From Thermohalobaculum sp038534135 (GTDB lineage Bacteria > Pseudomonadota > Alphaproteobacteria > Rhodobacterales > Rhodobacteraceae), in assembly GCA_038534135.1 (NCBI GenBank), contig JBCAXJ010000012.1, positions 30,329-94,328 of the forward strand: a stretch of 64,000 nt of DNA, read 5' to 3'. The notes under the pieces were generated by a model, which was given only the letters and a program-made list of their open reading frames with translations, was not told where the DNA came from and did no database searches. Of this stretch, positions 42,241 through 51,062 are shown piece by piece (within the stretch, counting starts at the first letter, position 1; every line of letters begins with the position of its first letter). A program made the translations under genes and the position numbers.

Positions 42241-43527
42241 TCAATAGAACTGCTGCGGCAGATAGAGCGCGATCTGCGGGAACGCGAGCAGCAACACGAC
42301 CATCGCGATCATCATCAGCACAAACGGCAACGCGCCCCAGGCAACGTCATTGAAACGGCCCCCCCGCGCGCGGATGCCGTGGACGACGTACAGGTTCACC
42401 CCGATTGGTGGCGTGATCAGCGCCGTCTCCATCAGCACGATGACCAGAATGCCAAACCAGACCGGATCATAGCCCATGCCAACGACCAGCGGGAACACAA
42501 CAGGAACAGTCGTGAGCATCATGGAAAGTGTTTCCATGAACATGCCCAGGATCAGGTAAAAGATGACAAGCGCGATCATCGTTTGCAGCGGCGTCCAGCC
42601 CAACTCTCCGATGAATGCGATCAGCGCCTGTGTGACCCCGATGAAGCCGAGGATGAAGTTCAAAAACACGGCCGCCAGGATGATCAGCATGATCATGGCC
42701 GTGGTGCGCATGGTGCCCTCGAAGGCACCTTTCAGCATCTCGACCGAAAGCGTACGCGTCCAGACCGCCAGCGCCAGTGCCAGCACAACGCCGACAGATG
42801 CCGCCTCGGTCGGGGTCGCAAACCCGCCATAGATCGAGCCCATCACGCCGATGATCAGCAGCAGCGGTGGCAGCAGATCGACCAGACTGTTGATGCGTTC
42901 GGACCAGCTGACCTTGGGTTGGTCGCCGCCCCAATCGGGCCGGAACAGGCAGGCGATCACGATGATCACGATGAACAGACCCGACAGAGCAAGCCCGGGC
43001 AGGATACCCGCCATGAACAGCTCGGGCACCGAGGTGTCGGTGATGAACCCATAAAGGATCAGGTTGATCGAGGGCGGGATCAGAATGCCTAGCGTACCCC
43101 CAGCGGCGATCGAGCCGAGGAAGAGGCTTTCATTGTACTTGCGCGCCTCGATCTCGGGATAGGCGACGGTGCCGATCGTGGCTGCGGTCGCGACCGAGGA
43201 GCCAGACGTCGCCGAGAAGATCGTGCAGGACGCGATGTTGGCGTGCATCAGCCCGCCCGGAAGCCAGGACAGCCAGCCGGCGACCGCCTCGTACATTTTC
43301 CGGGCGATGCCTGCGCGCAGAATGATCTCGCCCATCAGAATAAACATCGGGATGGCGATCAGCAGGAACTCTTTCTGCTTGTCCCACAGAAACTCGCCCA
43401 TGGCGCGGGAGAGCCGTCCCCCCATGTAGACCTCGTCGAGCCCCATGGAAAGCAAGCCGAGCACGGCCGCAACCGGCACCGCGGCCAGCACCAGCACGAT
43501 CAGGGCAACGACAATCCAAAGTGCCAT
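42241..43527 (-). CDS. dctM: TRAP transporter large permease (DctM/SiaM-like)
   Basis: Twelve-helix membrane subunit that moves a carboxylate or amino-acid-like solute with Na+ or H+. 428 residues with FLLIAIPMFILMGEIILRAG, FSATSGSSVATAATIG and GGTLGILIPPSINLILYG, the standard DctM blocks, and TPTEAASVGV. It follows dctQ after 12 bases. Confidence 0.95.
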   Translation of the reverse strand: MALWIVVALIVLVLAAVPVAAVLGLLSMGLDEVYMGGRLSRAMGEFLWDKQKEFLLIAIPMFILMGEIILRAGIARKMYEAVAGWLSWLPGGLMHANIASCTIFSATSGSSVATAATIGTVAYPEIEARKYNESLFLGSIAAGGTLGILIPPSINLILYGFITDTSVPELFMAGILPGLALSGLFIVIIVIACLFRPDWGGDQPKVSWSERINSLVDLLPPLLLIIGVMGSIYGGFATPTEAASVGVVLALALAVWTRTLSVEMLKGAFEGTMRTTAMIMLIILAAVFLNFILGFIGVTQALIAFIGELGWTPLQTMIALVIFYLILGMFMETLSMMLTTVPVVFPLVVGMGYDPVWFGILVIVLMETALITPPIGVNLYVVHGIRARGGRFNDVAWGALPFVLMMIAMVVLLLAFPQIALYLPQQFY

Positions 43528-43539
43528 TCAGTGCGCCCC

Positions 43540-44163
43540 CTACCGGCCCATTTCCTGGACGCCGCGGGTTTCTTCCTCGACCTCCTCCGAGACCGACATC
43601 GTGCCTGCAACGGCCTGCACGGCACCCGCGCCTTGCTTGAAGAACGCGGTGATCGTGTAGACGATCATGAAAATCAGGGTCAGATTGAAGAAGATCAGCC
43701 CCATCACCCAGACGATCTGCGGCATCCAGAGCGGCGTCAATTGCGGCGTGACCGAGACCGAGTTCAGCTCCCAGCTCTCGACGAACACGGGCCATGCCTT
43801 GGACGTGAAGAATGCCATGTATCCAAACAGCGCCAGCAGCGCGAATATGTCGAACGCCGCGCGGACGCCCCGTGGCAGGATGTTGTAGAGCGCGTCGATT
43901 CGGATGTGGCTGCGGTGGATCAGGCAATAGGAATATGCCCAGGTCGTCGCCCCCGCGAAGACGTACCCGGAATACTCGTCCGACCCTGGAATGCGGAACT
44001 GCGGGATTATGAACCCCGGGAAGACCTCGACCCCACCCAGCTTGCGGCCGAACACCTCGATCGTCACCATGAAGGCGGACAGCAGCAATGCAAGTCCGCC
44101 GAGCCAGACAGCCCATGACGCCAGGCGCTCGAACAGGCGGTGAATAGCGTCGAGTTGGGTCAC
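43540..44163 (-). CDS. dctQ: TRAP transporter small permease (DctQ-like)
   Basis: Four-helix membrane subunit, 207 residues, that scaffolds DctM. The helices lie at about 16-36, 63-85, 103-122 and 146-170, with HRSHIRIDALYNILP after helix 2, the family signature. The C-terminal tail is acidic (SEEVEEETRG). It is separated from dctP by 66 bases with a strong hairpin. Confidence 0.92.
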   Translation of the reverse strand: MTQLDAIHRLFERLASWAVWLGGLALLLSAFMVTIEVFGRKLGGVEVFPGFIIPQFRIPGSDEYSGYVFAGATTWAYSYCLIHRSHIRIDALYNILPRGVRAAFDIFALLALFGYMAFFTSKAWPVFVESWELNSVSVTPQLTPLWMPQIVWVMGLIFFNLTLIFMIVYTITAFFKQGAGAVQAVAGTMSVSEEVEEETRGVQEMGR

Positions 44164-44183
44164 GAATTCATCGATACGACGGA

Positions 44184-44213
44184 GATGCCCAGCGCCGGAC
44201 GGCGCAGGGCATC
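44184..44213 (-). terminator. Strong hairpin between dctP and dctQ
   Basis: GATGCCC-A-GCGCC and GGCGC-A-GGGCATC pair with a single A.A mismatch and loop GGAC. It follows the dctP stop by 16 bases. Such hairpins after the binding-protein gene protect its mRNA and lower permease expression. No T-run, so partial termination or processing is likely. Confidence 0.5.
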
Positions 44214-44229
44214 CGTATAAACGGCCCGC

Positions 44230-45282
44230 TCAGAGTGGGGCCTGGAACCCGGCGATATCGCCCATCGTCGCGTTCCACGTCTCGGCGCACTCCTTACCGC
44301 AACGGTCGGCAAAGCGCTTGAGGACGTAGTTTTCAACCACGTTCTTGATGATCGCATTGTCCTCGTCACTCATCTCGACCGGTACCAGATTGCCCGTCTC
44401 ACCCCAATCGCACGGACCGTTGGTGTTGCAGGTCAGCGCCATCGCGTCCGTCGCTTCGATCGAATCCCAGATCTCGTTCTCGACCTTGGCGGCGTTCTCC
44501 TTGATCAGCGCCTGCGTATCCGGGCTGAGCGCGTCCCAGGCATCGCCGTTGAAGGCCATGAAGGTCGCTGCATAGCCCAGGCGAACGCGGACATTGTGCG
44601 TCGTGACCTGATACCACTTGGCGTTATAGGCGGGTGCGGTGCCAGTTGTGCCGCAATCAGCGACGCCCTTTTGCAGCGCCGGAACAGCTTCCGAGAACGC
44701 GATGGTCACAGAAGATGCGCCCAGGCCCTCGATGAAATCTGCCAGCGAGGTCGAATAGGTCCGGATCTTCTTGCCTGATAGCGAAGCCAGCGAGCCGGTT
44801 TCGCCGTCACCCAGCTTGCAGAACAACTGCTGCGACGGGAAGGTGTAGAGCATCACCAACTCGGCATTGTACTTGTCACGCAGCTCGCGCTGGATGATCG
44901 GCTTATAGGCGTTCAGCGCCTTGCGATAGGTGCCGAAATCCTGGAACACGCCAGCGAGGTCGATGCCCTCGAGCGCCGGGCTGTCCTGCGACGTGTAGGT
45001 CGTCAGCGCGTGCACAGCGTCATAGGTGCCGAGCTTCAACAGCTTCACAACTTCGTATCCCGAAAGGCCAAGCTCGGTGTAAGGCTTTGCGTTCGCGGTC
45101 AGCTTGCCGTTCGATGCAGATGGCAGCACGTCGCCCCACAACCGGCTCTCATGCTCGCGCCAGTTGAAGAGGTTGCCCCATGTGCCAACGACGGCGAACT
45201 CTTTGGTGTCGATCTCTTCGGCCTGTACCGGTGCCGAGACGAGCATCGCCGCAGCGGCGGCAGCTCCCAGTAAGCGCTTCAT
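44230..45282 (-). CDS. dctP: TRAP transporter solute-binding protein (DctP-like)
   Basis: Periplasmic receptor, 350 residues, with signal peptide MKRLLGAAAAAAMLVSAPVQA. The binding region is GKKIRTYSTSLADFIEGLGASSVTI, split here, with Arg in KIRTYS, then SEAVPALQKGVADCGTTGTA, as in DctP proteins. Several Cys residues (CKLGDG, ADCGTT, TCNTNGPCDWG, CGKEC) are unusual and may form disulfides. The ligand is unknown; D-glutamate or 5-oxoproline would fit the neighbours. GAGAGG lies before the ATG. Confidence 0.93.
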   Translation of the reverse strand: MKRLLGAAAAAAMLVSAPVQAEEIDTKEFAVVGTWGNLFNWREHESRLWGDVLPSASNGKLTANAKPYTELGLSGYEVVKLLKLGTYDAVHALTTYTSQDSPALEGIDLAGVFQDFGTYRKALNAYKPIIQRELRDKYNAELVMLYTFPSQQLFCKLGDGETGSLASLSGKKIRTYSTSLADFIEGLGASSVTIAFSEAVPALQKGVADCGTTGTAPAYNAKWYQVTTHNVRVRLGYAATFMAFNGDAWDALSPDTQALIKENAAKVENEIWDSIEATDAMALTCNTNGPCDWGETGNLVPVEMSDEDNAIIKNVVENYVLKRFADRCGKECAETWNATMGDIAGFQAPL

Positions 45283-45408
45283 TTCAATACCCTCTCTGTT
45301 GCCCCGGAGCAGACTGGTGCCACTCTCGGTCGAAGACGATACGCACCGCAGTGCAAAAGGAAACCCTCAATTTCGCGAGGTCCGGGAATGTCAGCGCGCC
45401 GTGGACCA

Positions 45409-45879
45409 CTACCAACCGCGCCGTCGGGTCAGGCGTTTCTCGACGTGACGGCGTTCCCAATCTGGACTGAACGGTGAGAAAACCTCGAACACCGCAATAC
45501 CGTTTGACGCCAGTCCGATTCCTCAACCCAATGCGGGCCAGATAAACCACGGATGACCTGCCCCGGACAGATACCAGCCCAGAACAATCAGCGGAACGCC
45601 AACGGCATAACCGATCGCGTGCGTGCAAAACCCCTTTATGTCGCGCACAGATTCCAGCGCCTCGCGTTCGTTTGCCGTCAGCGTCGGAACAGCCATATCA
45701 GTCTCCAGGGTCAGGTTTTTCAGATCGACCTCCAACGCCGCAGCAAGAGCATTCCGAGTCTCGAGGCTTGCGCGCTCACCCCGCTCGGCGCGCTGGATGG
45801 TGCGAACAGACAGACCACTGATCTCGGCCAGTGTTTCCTGCGACCACGCGCGGTCCAGTCGAAGCTTTCGGACGAGCAC
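45409..45879 (-). pseudogene. XRE regulator with 2TM domain, interrupted by an in-frame TGA
   Basis: The first 118 codons give an XRE helix-turn-helix (RAWSQETLAEISGLSVRTIQ, RAERGERASLETRNALAAALEV) and the first membrane helix (HAIGYAVGVPLIVLGWYL). The frame stops at TGA (45523-45525) right after HPWFIWPALG. Reading on gives GIGLASNGIAVFEVF and a basic WERRHVEKRL end, stopping at 45409. This is the missing second helix and tail of 2TM-type regulators, where a Trp is usual at the stop position, so TGG to TGA is the simplest event. The shorter protein may still bind DNA. Confidence 0.7.
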
Positions 45880-46031
45880 TGTTGTCTCCCTGGTTGCCTT
45901 CGGCGTCAGATAGCATTTCTGTTAGGCAAAGGCATCGGCCGAGACCACGACACGGACCCGACAGCACCATTCCATCGGCGCTTGTCAGGACAACCAAGCG
46001 GAGGCATCCTGACACCTGACGGAGGGATATG

Positions 46032-46844
46032 ATGACTGGACCGAACTACGACTCACTGCGCGCGCAACCGATAAACGCTATTCGCGCACAGATCCGCTCG
46101 AACCGCTATCAAGGCCAGACTGCCGGGTTTGCTCCGGGCAACCTGCAGGCCAACCTCGCAATCCTTGGCGATGGTTATGCCGACGACTTCCACGAATTCT
46201 GCATGATCAACGCGCAACCGTGCCCACTGGTCGGCGTCTCGCGACGCGGCGATCCCCGCATGGAAATGCTGGGCGATATCGACATCCGGACCGACATCCC
46301 CAGTTACAACGTCTACCGCAATGGTGAACTGGACAGCAGCGTACCAGACATCTCGGATCTCTGGACCGACGACATGGTCGCCTTCGCGCTGGGCTGCTCA
46401 TTCACCTTTGAAGGCGCGCTGGCCGCTGCAGGCATCCGCATGAAGCACATCGAGCAGAACCGGACCGTCCCGATGTACAGGACCAACATCGCGCTGACGC
46501 CGGTTGGTCCGTTCTCGGGCGGCATGGTGGTCTCAATGCGGCCAATCCCGCGCGATCAGGTCGACCTGGCGATCGCCGTGACATCGGATTACCCGCATGC
46601 ACACGGTGCGCCGGTTCATGCGGGTGATGGCGCCGCCATTGGCGTCCATGATCTCGACAGCCCGGACTGGGGCGAAACCGCTTTCTTTGATCCAGATGAC
46701 GTCCCGGTCTTCTGGGCCTGCGGGGTGACACCCCAGAACGTGCTGACCGAAGCACGTCCGCCAATCTGCATCACCCACACACCCGGACGCATGCTGGTGA
46801 CCGACGTCACCGAGGACGAAGCGAAGGCGCGCGCCGCCGCTTAG
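46032..46844 (+). CDS. DUF1445 (YcsI-like) protein, putative hydro-lyase / D-glutamate-cyclase-related
   Basis: 270 residues of the DUF1445 family, sometimes labelled putative hydro-lyase. Family blocks: FAPGNLQANLAIL, FCMINAQPCPLVG, FALGCSFTFEGALAAAGI, NRTVPMYRTNIA, SGGMVVSMRPIP and HTPGRMLVTDV. A related domain occurs in the mammalian D-glutamate cyclase, so a link to D-Glu/5-oxo-D-proline is possible but not proven. The ATG at 46032 is six bases after GGAGG; an ATG three bases earlier is an alternative. It is divergent from the XRE-2TM gene. Confidence 0.88.
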   Translation: MTGPNYDSLRAQPINAIRAQIRSNRYQGQTAGFAPGNLQANLAILGDGYADDFHEFCMINAQPCPLVGVSRRGDPRMEMLGDIDIRTDIPSYNVYRNGELDSSVPDISDLWTDDMVAFALGCSFTFEGALAAAGIRMKHIEQNRTVPMYRTNIALTPVGPFSGGMVVSMRPIPRDQVDLAIAVTSDYPHAHGAPVHAGDGAAIGVHDLDSPDWGETAFFDPDDVPVFWACGVTPQNVLTEARPPICITHTPGRMLVTDVTEDEAKARAAA

Positions 46845-46851
46845 GCTTTCA

Positions 46852-47532
46852 TCATTCGACCCGGCGCGTCTCGACCCGCCGATTGCCCGGATCCTCGGGA
46901 TTCGTCAGCAATGGCCTCGTCTCACCGAAGCCCTTCGCGGACAGCCTTTGCTCCTGTACGCCCAAGCTCGTCAGGAAGGTGACGACAGATGCTGCCCGGC
47001 GCTCGCTTAGCTTGAGGTTCTTGTCCGCCGAACCAGACGCGTCAGTGTGACCTTCGACCGCAAACTTGAACCCGGCCAGTGCCGGTGTCTGCAAGGCAAT
47101 GGCGAATTCACGCAGATTGCGCTGGGCCTGATCCGTCAGCGTGTCCGAGGACAGTTCGAACGTCACCAACAGATCATATCCCGCATCGCCTGCTGGCGCG
47201 CTGATCCCGGCTTCTGTGGATGCGACCTCCTGTGTTTGCGTCGACGCAGGCGCCGCTGCACCGGCCGCTCGATTCGCGCCGGTCAACGGGATGACCAACC
47301 CGTCCGATAGCACGGTGTTGCCGCCTGGATTGACGACGGATTCAAACTGCGGGTTATCGACCTTGGAATTTCCGCCCTTGATCACCACACCGGAGTTCGA
47401 CGGCGCCACGGATCGCGATTTTTGTTTCGCGAAGTGCGCAACGATGTCGTCGGCCGTGAATTGAGGGCCAGCAGCTGCCGTGATTGGCAGCAGGAGAATG
47501 ACCAAAGGAAGACCTATGCGTGTCATGTGCAT
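46852..47532 (-). CDS. OmpA-family outer-membrane/peptidoglycan-binding protein
   Basis: 226 residues with a signal peptide (TRIGLPLVILLLPITAAAG), a low-complexity Ala/Gly/Asn-rich middle and a C-terminal OmpA-like domain: FELSSDTLTDQAQRNLREFA, FAVEGHTDASGSADKNLKLS and ERRAASVVTFL, ending RRVETRRVE. The domain binds diaminopimelate in peptidoglycan. The start is placed at 47532; an ATG at 47526 is nearly equal. It is convergent with the DUF1445 gene (8-base gap) and is not clearly part of the metabolic genes. Confidence 0.85.
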   Translation of the reverse strand: MHMTRIGLPLVILLLPITAAAGPQFTADDIVAHFAKQKSRSVAPSNSGVVIKGGNSKVDNPQFESVVNPGGNTVLSDGLVIPLTGANRAAGAAAPASTQTQEVASTEAGISAPAGDAGYDLLVTFELSSDTLTDQAQRNLREFAIALQTPALAGFKFAVEGHTDASGSADKNLKLSERRAASVVTFLTSLGVQEQRLSAKGFGETRPLLTNPEDPGNRRVETRRVE

Positions 47533-47638
47533 GTCAAACTCTTCTTCGGTGAAATAAATATAACGTGACAATGGTACGCGCAGGCGTGCGCGTCAATACC
47601 CTGATGTGCGTTTTGATCCTCAATTTGGCATTTTTGTC

Positions 47639-48916
47639 TCAAACTGTCTCGGTTCCACACCAGTCAGCAATGAACAGGGCGATTGTTTTGGTCACCCGGC
47701 GCACGCTCTCCAGACTGACGCGTTCATCGAATCCGTGGATGTTCTCGGACCGCGGACCAAACACCAGGCACGGACACTCGCCGTACAGAACGAAGACGCG
47801 CCCATCCAGGTAACCAGGCGTCGTGAAAGACTTGAGCCGTTCGCCCTCATAGGCCTGCTCGAACGACCGCGACAGCGTGCCCTCGGCTTCGGTCCCTTCC
47901 TCCAGCACATAGCCCTTGGCAAAGAAACCGTTGAAGATCACGTCGGGCGGACTGTTCGACAGGAACGGATCGCCCGCAGCGGCTCGTCTGATCGCCTGCT
48001 CGATCTCCGCGGCGGCATCCTTCGGCTCCACACCGGGATAGATCGCGGCCCGCACATCCAGACGGCACCATGCCGGGACCGAGGACGCCCAGTCACCGCC
48101 CGCAATCTTGCCGATATTGATGTTGATCGGGTGATCCAGATCCTCGAAGTACGGGTGCTTTCCCTTCTCGGCGTTCCACTTGGCCTCGACCCCGCGCAGG
48201 GCCTCAATCACCGTCCAGGCGGACAGAATGGCGTTCGAACCCGTCCCGGCCTCACGCACATGCACAGGCCTGCCTTTGATCTCGACCGCGAACCACAACA
48301 CGCCGCAATTGGCGCGCACCAGCATGTCGTCTTCGGGCTCCGGAATGATCGCGGCATCGGCGGTGTATCCACGGACCAGGGCCGAGAGTGCACCGTTCCC
48401 CGTGCACTCTTCCTCGGTCACCGATTGCTGGTACAGGGTCGCTGCAGGCTGCAGGCCGATCCGCTTCAGCGCATCGACAGCAAAGATGTTGGCGGCGATC
48501 CCCGCCTTCATGTCGGCACCACCGCGGCCGTACAACCAGTCACCCTCGACCGCGGGATCGAACGGATTGCGCGACCACATATCGTGCGGCCCCTCCGGCA
48601 CCACGTCGATATGACCGTTCAGGATCAGCGACTTGCCGGTCGCCTGCCTCGGCGTGTGCGCCCCAACGACATTGATGGCATTGTCATAGGGCACGGCAAC
48701 CGGCGAAAATCCGGGATGGTCCTTGATCGCATCGACATCGATTGCCCAACGATCCATGGCATAGCCGCGCTCGCGCAACGCTTCGAAAACGAACTCCTGC
48801 GCTGTATGCTCTTGCCCGCGCAACGACGGGTATCGGATCAGGTCCCGCGTGAACGCAAGTTGCTCGTCCCAGCCCGCATCGACTGCGTCCAGAATCTGTT
48901 GTTGAAGCTCCGTCAT
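47639..48916 (-). CDS. M20 family deacylase (ArgE/DapE-like)
   Basis: 425 residues of the zinc-dependent M20 peptidase/deacylase group. LILNGHIDVVPEG (metal His, Asp), WLYGRGGADMKAGIA (Asp), SVTEEECTGNGAL (catalytic Glu pair) and AIIPEPEDD are readable, with a late IHGFDERVSLESV (metal His). Relatives remove acyl groups from N-acyl amino acids. It is divergent from dgcN (153 bases apart), so deacetylation of N-acetylglutamate made by DgcN/DgcA is a natural guess. Start ATG 48916 has GGGAGGGG upstream; an ATG three bases earlier is possible. Confidence 0.88.
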   Translation of the reverse strand: MTELQQQILDAVDAGWDEQLAFTRDLIRYPSLRGQEHTAQEFVFEALRERGYAMDRWAIDVDAIKDHPGFSPVAVPYDNAINVVGAHTPRQATGKSLILNGHIDVVPEGPHDMWSRNPFDPAVEGDWLYGRGGADMKAGIAANIFAVDALKRIGLQPAATLYQQSVTEEECTGNGALSALVRGYTADAAIIPEPEDDMLVRANCGVLWFAVEIKGRPVHVREAGTGSNAILSAWTVIEALRGVEAKWNAEKGKHPYFEDLDHPININIGKIAGGDWASSVPAWCRLDVRAAIYPGVEPKDAAAEIEQAIRRAAAGDPFLSNSPPDVIFNGFFAKGYVLEEGTEAEGTLSRSFEQAYEGERLKSFTTPGYLDGRVFVLYGECPCLVFGPRSENIHGFDERVSLESVRRVTKTIALFIADWCGTETV

Positions 48917-49069
48917 CATCCCCTCCCTGCCGAGCGGCATCCTCACCATTGACGCGGTGCAGCGCAAGCCGCAGTCTGGCCTGCGATCTGGCCCCAACTG
49001 GTGCCAGCGCATCACGACGCGCGGATGCAGGTACGCGAAGGATCCGCGCGAGACCCATGGAGAGAAACG

Positions 49070-50068
49070 ATGTCGCTTGCCCATCCCTATCTGCTGTTCC
49101 TGGGGGATGCCCCGGACGCGCTGGCCGCCAAGGTCGCGCAGGGGATCAAGGACTGGCGCCCGGACGCCAGCGTCGGCCAGTTGCGCCTGCCGGGCTGCAA
49201 TGCGGACATGGGGCTGCCCGATATGACGGTGCCCGAGGCACAGGCCGCTGGCGCCAAGACGCTGGTGATTGGCGTCGCGAACCGGGGCGGCGTGATCTCG
49301 GACACCTGGAAGGCCGTGCTGATCGAGGCGATGGAAGCCGGCATGGACATCGCGGCTGGCTTGCACACGCTGCTGAACAAGCAGGACGATCTGGTCGCCG
49401 TAGCCCAACGCACCGGCCGCGCACTGCATGATGTCCGCCTCCCGACCATCGACTACCCGATTGGCGATGGGAAACGGCGTACCGGCAAACGCGTGCTGGC
49501 CGTCGGCACCGATTGCTCCTGCGGTAAGATGTACACCGCACTCGCCATGGAAAAGGAAATGCGCGCTCGCAGCATGAATGCCGACTTCCGCGCGACCGGT
49601 CAGACCGGCATCCTGATCACTGGCGACGGTGTGCCGCTGGATGCGGTGATCGCCGATTTCATGGGCGGGGCCGTCGAATACCTGACGCCGGACAACGAAG
49701 CCGACCACTGGGACCTGATCGAAGGGCAAGGCTCGCTGTTCCACGCGTCCTACTCGGGCGTGACCATGGCGCTGATCCATGGCGGCCAGCCGGATTATCT
49801 GGTGCTCTGCCACGAACCAACCCGCACCCACATGCGCGGCCTGCCGCACTTCCCGGTCCCGTCGATGGCCGACCTGCGCCCGCTTGCGCTGCGACTGGCC
49901 CAGATCGTCAACCCGGATTGCAAGGTCATCGGCTGTGCCGTGAACACGGCTGCGTTGTCCGAAGCGGCGGCGAACGACTACCTCGCCGAGCAAGAAGAGA
50001 TCCTGGGCCTGCCATGTGTCGACCCGTTCCGCCACGGCGCGGGGCGGTTGGTCGACGCTTTGGATTGA
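49070..50068 (+). CDS. dgcN: DUF1611 protein, DgcN-type D-glutamate N-acetyltransferase
   Basis: 332 residues of the DUF1611 family. The first half is a Rossmann-like domain (MTVPEAQAAGAKTLVIGVANRGG, split) and the second a P-loop domain with AVGTDCSCGKMYTALAMEKE (GxxxxGK), FRATGQTGILITGDGVPLDAV and YLVLCHEPTRTHMRG. In marine bacteria, DgcN next to an enolase-type epimerase acetylates D-glutamate. The gene order with dgcA is the main reason for the name; activity is inferred. ATG 49070 has GGAGAG upstream. Confidence 0.8.
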   Translation: MSLAHPYLLFLGDAPDALAAKVAQGIKDWRPDASVGQLRLPGCNADMGLPDMTVPEAQAAGAKTLVIGVANRGGVISDTWKAVLIEAMEAGMDIAAGLHTLLNKQDDLVAVAQRTGRALHDVRLPTIDYPIGDGKRRTGKRVLAVGTDCSCGKMYTALAMEKEMRARSMNADFRATGQTGILITGDGVPLDAVIADFMGGAVEYLTPDNEADHWDLIEGQGSLFHASYSGVTMALIHGGQPDYLVLCHEPTRTHMRGLPHFPVPSMADLRPLALRLAQIVNPDCKVIGCAVNTAALSEAAANDYLAEQEEILGLPCVDPFRHGAGRLVDALD

Positions 50069-50083
50069 GTTGCCGGGTCCGAC

Positions 50084-51061
50084 ATGAAACTCACGGTCAG
50101 TGAAGACGTCTTCCCGATTGCCGGGGCGTTCACGATCAGCCGCGGCACGCGGACGGAAAGCCGCGTCGTCACGGTCGAACTCGAACGTGACGGCGTACGC
50201 GGCTGGGCCGAGTGCTATCCCTATGCCCGCTATGGCGAGACAGTCGAAAGTGTGATTGCGCAGATCCAGGCTCAGGCAAACGCTCTGGCCGACGGGATGG
50301 ATCGGATCGCCCTACAGGACGCCATGCCGCCAGGCGCTGCACGCAACGGGCTGGACTGCGCATTCTGGGACTTCGAGGCCAAATCGGCGGGCCGGCGGAT
50401 GTGGGACATCGCGGGTCTGCCCGCGCCCGGACCAGAGATCACCGTCTACACCTTGTCGCTCGAAGACCCCGACGTGATGCGCGCCCGCGCCGCCGAGAAT
50501 GCTCATCGGCCCGTGCTCAAGATCAAGCTGGGCGGCAGCGGAGATATCGAGCGGTTGCAGGCCGTGCGCGAGGGCGCTCCGAGTTCGAAGATCGTCGTCG
50601 ACGCCAACGAAGGCTGGAATGCCGAGACCTATGCGAAGATCGCACCGGTCGTTCTGGATTTGGGCGTCGCGATGGTCGAGCAACCGTTACCCGCCAACGA
50701 TGACGCGGCCCTGAACGGCATGGATCGACCCCTGCCCGTCTGTGCCGATGAAGCCTGCCACGACCGTGCCTCGCTGCCCGCGCTGGTGGGCAAGTACGAC
50801 ATGATCAACATCAAGCTGGACAAGACCGGCGGCCTGACCGAGGCCCTGGCCCTGAAGGACGAGGCCATCGCCCAGGGCTTTCAGGTCATGGTCGGCTGCA
50901 TGATCGGCTCGTCGCTCGGCATGGCACCCGCGACGCTGATCGCGCAAGGTTGCGCGGTCGTCGACCTCGACGGTCCGCTGTTGCTGGCGACAGACCGCGA
51001 CACTCCTTTGACGTATGACGCTGACGGCGTGCACCCGCCCAGCGCTGACCTGTGGGGATAA
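50084..51061 (+). CDS. dgcA: Enolase-superfamily dipeptide epimerase, DgcA-type N-acetyl-D-glutamate racemase
   Basis: 325 residues. The L-Ala-D/L-Glu epimerase layout is visible: VLKIKLGGSGD (KxK general base), IVVDANEGW, MVEQPLP and CADEACHD (metal Asp, Glu, Asp) and INIKLDKTGGL (second base Lys). In the DgcN-DgcA pair this enzyme racemises N-acetyl-D-Glu to the L form. A plain dipeptide epimerase for recycled muropeptides is the alternative. It starts 15 bases after dgcN. Confidence 0.85.
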   Translation: MKLTVSEDVFPIAGAFTISRGTRTESRVVTVELERDGVRGWAECYPYARYGETVESVIAQIQAQANALADGMDRIALQDAMPPGAARNGLDCAFWDFEAKSAGRRMWDIAGLPAPGPEITVYTLSLEDPDVMRARAAENAHRPVLKIKLGGSGDIERLQAVREGAPSSKIVVDANEGWNAETYAKIAPVVLDLGVAMVEQPLPANDDAALNGMDRPLPVCADEACHDRASLPALVGKYDMINIKLDKTGGLTEALALKDEAIAQGFQVMVGCMIGSSLGMAPATLIAQGCAVVDLDGPLLLATDRDTPLTYDADGVHPPSADLWG

Positions 51062-51062
51062 G

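Noticed and set aside
41481..42353. Plus-strand frame of 290 codons opposite the endonuclease
   Set aside because: Arg-rich shadow with no motif. The minus strand carries a complete NUC domain.
45409..45879. TGA read as Trp or selenocysteine
   Set aside because: Many genes in the window end in TGA, so it is not reassigned, and no selenocysteine hairpin or redox context is visible after it. A plain nonsense change is simpler.
47639..50035. One 798-codon minus-strand protein covering the M20 gene and its upstream region
   Set aside because: The first 370 or so codons are antisense to dgcN and unlike any protein family. The real M20 protein starts at 48916.
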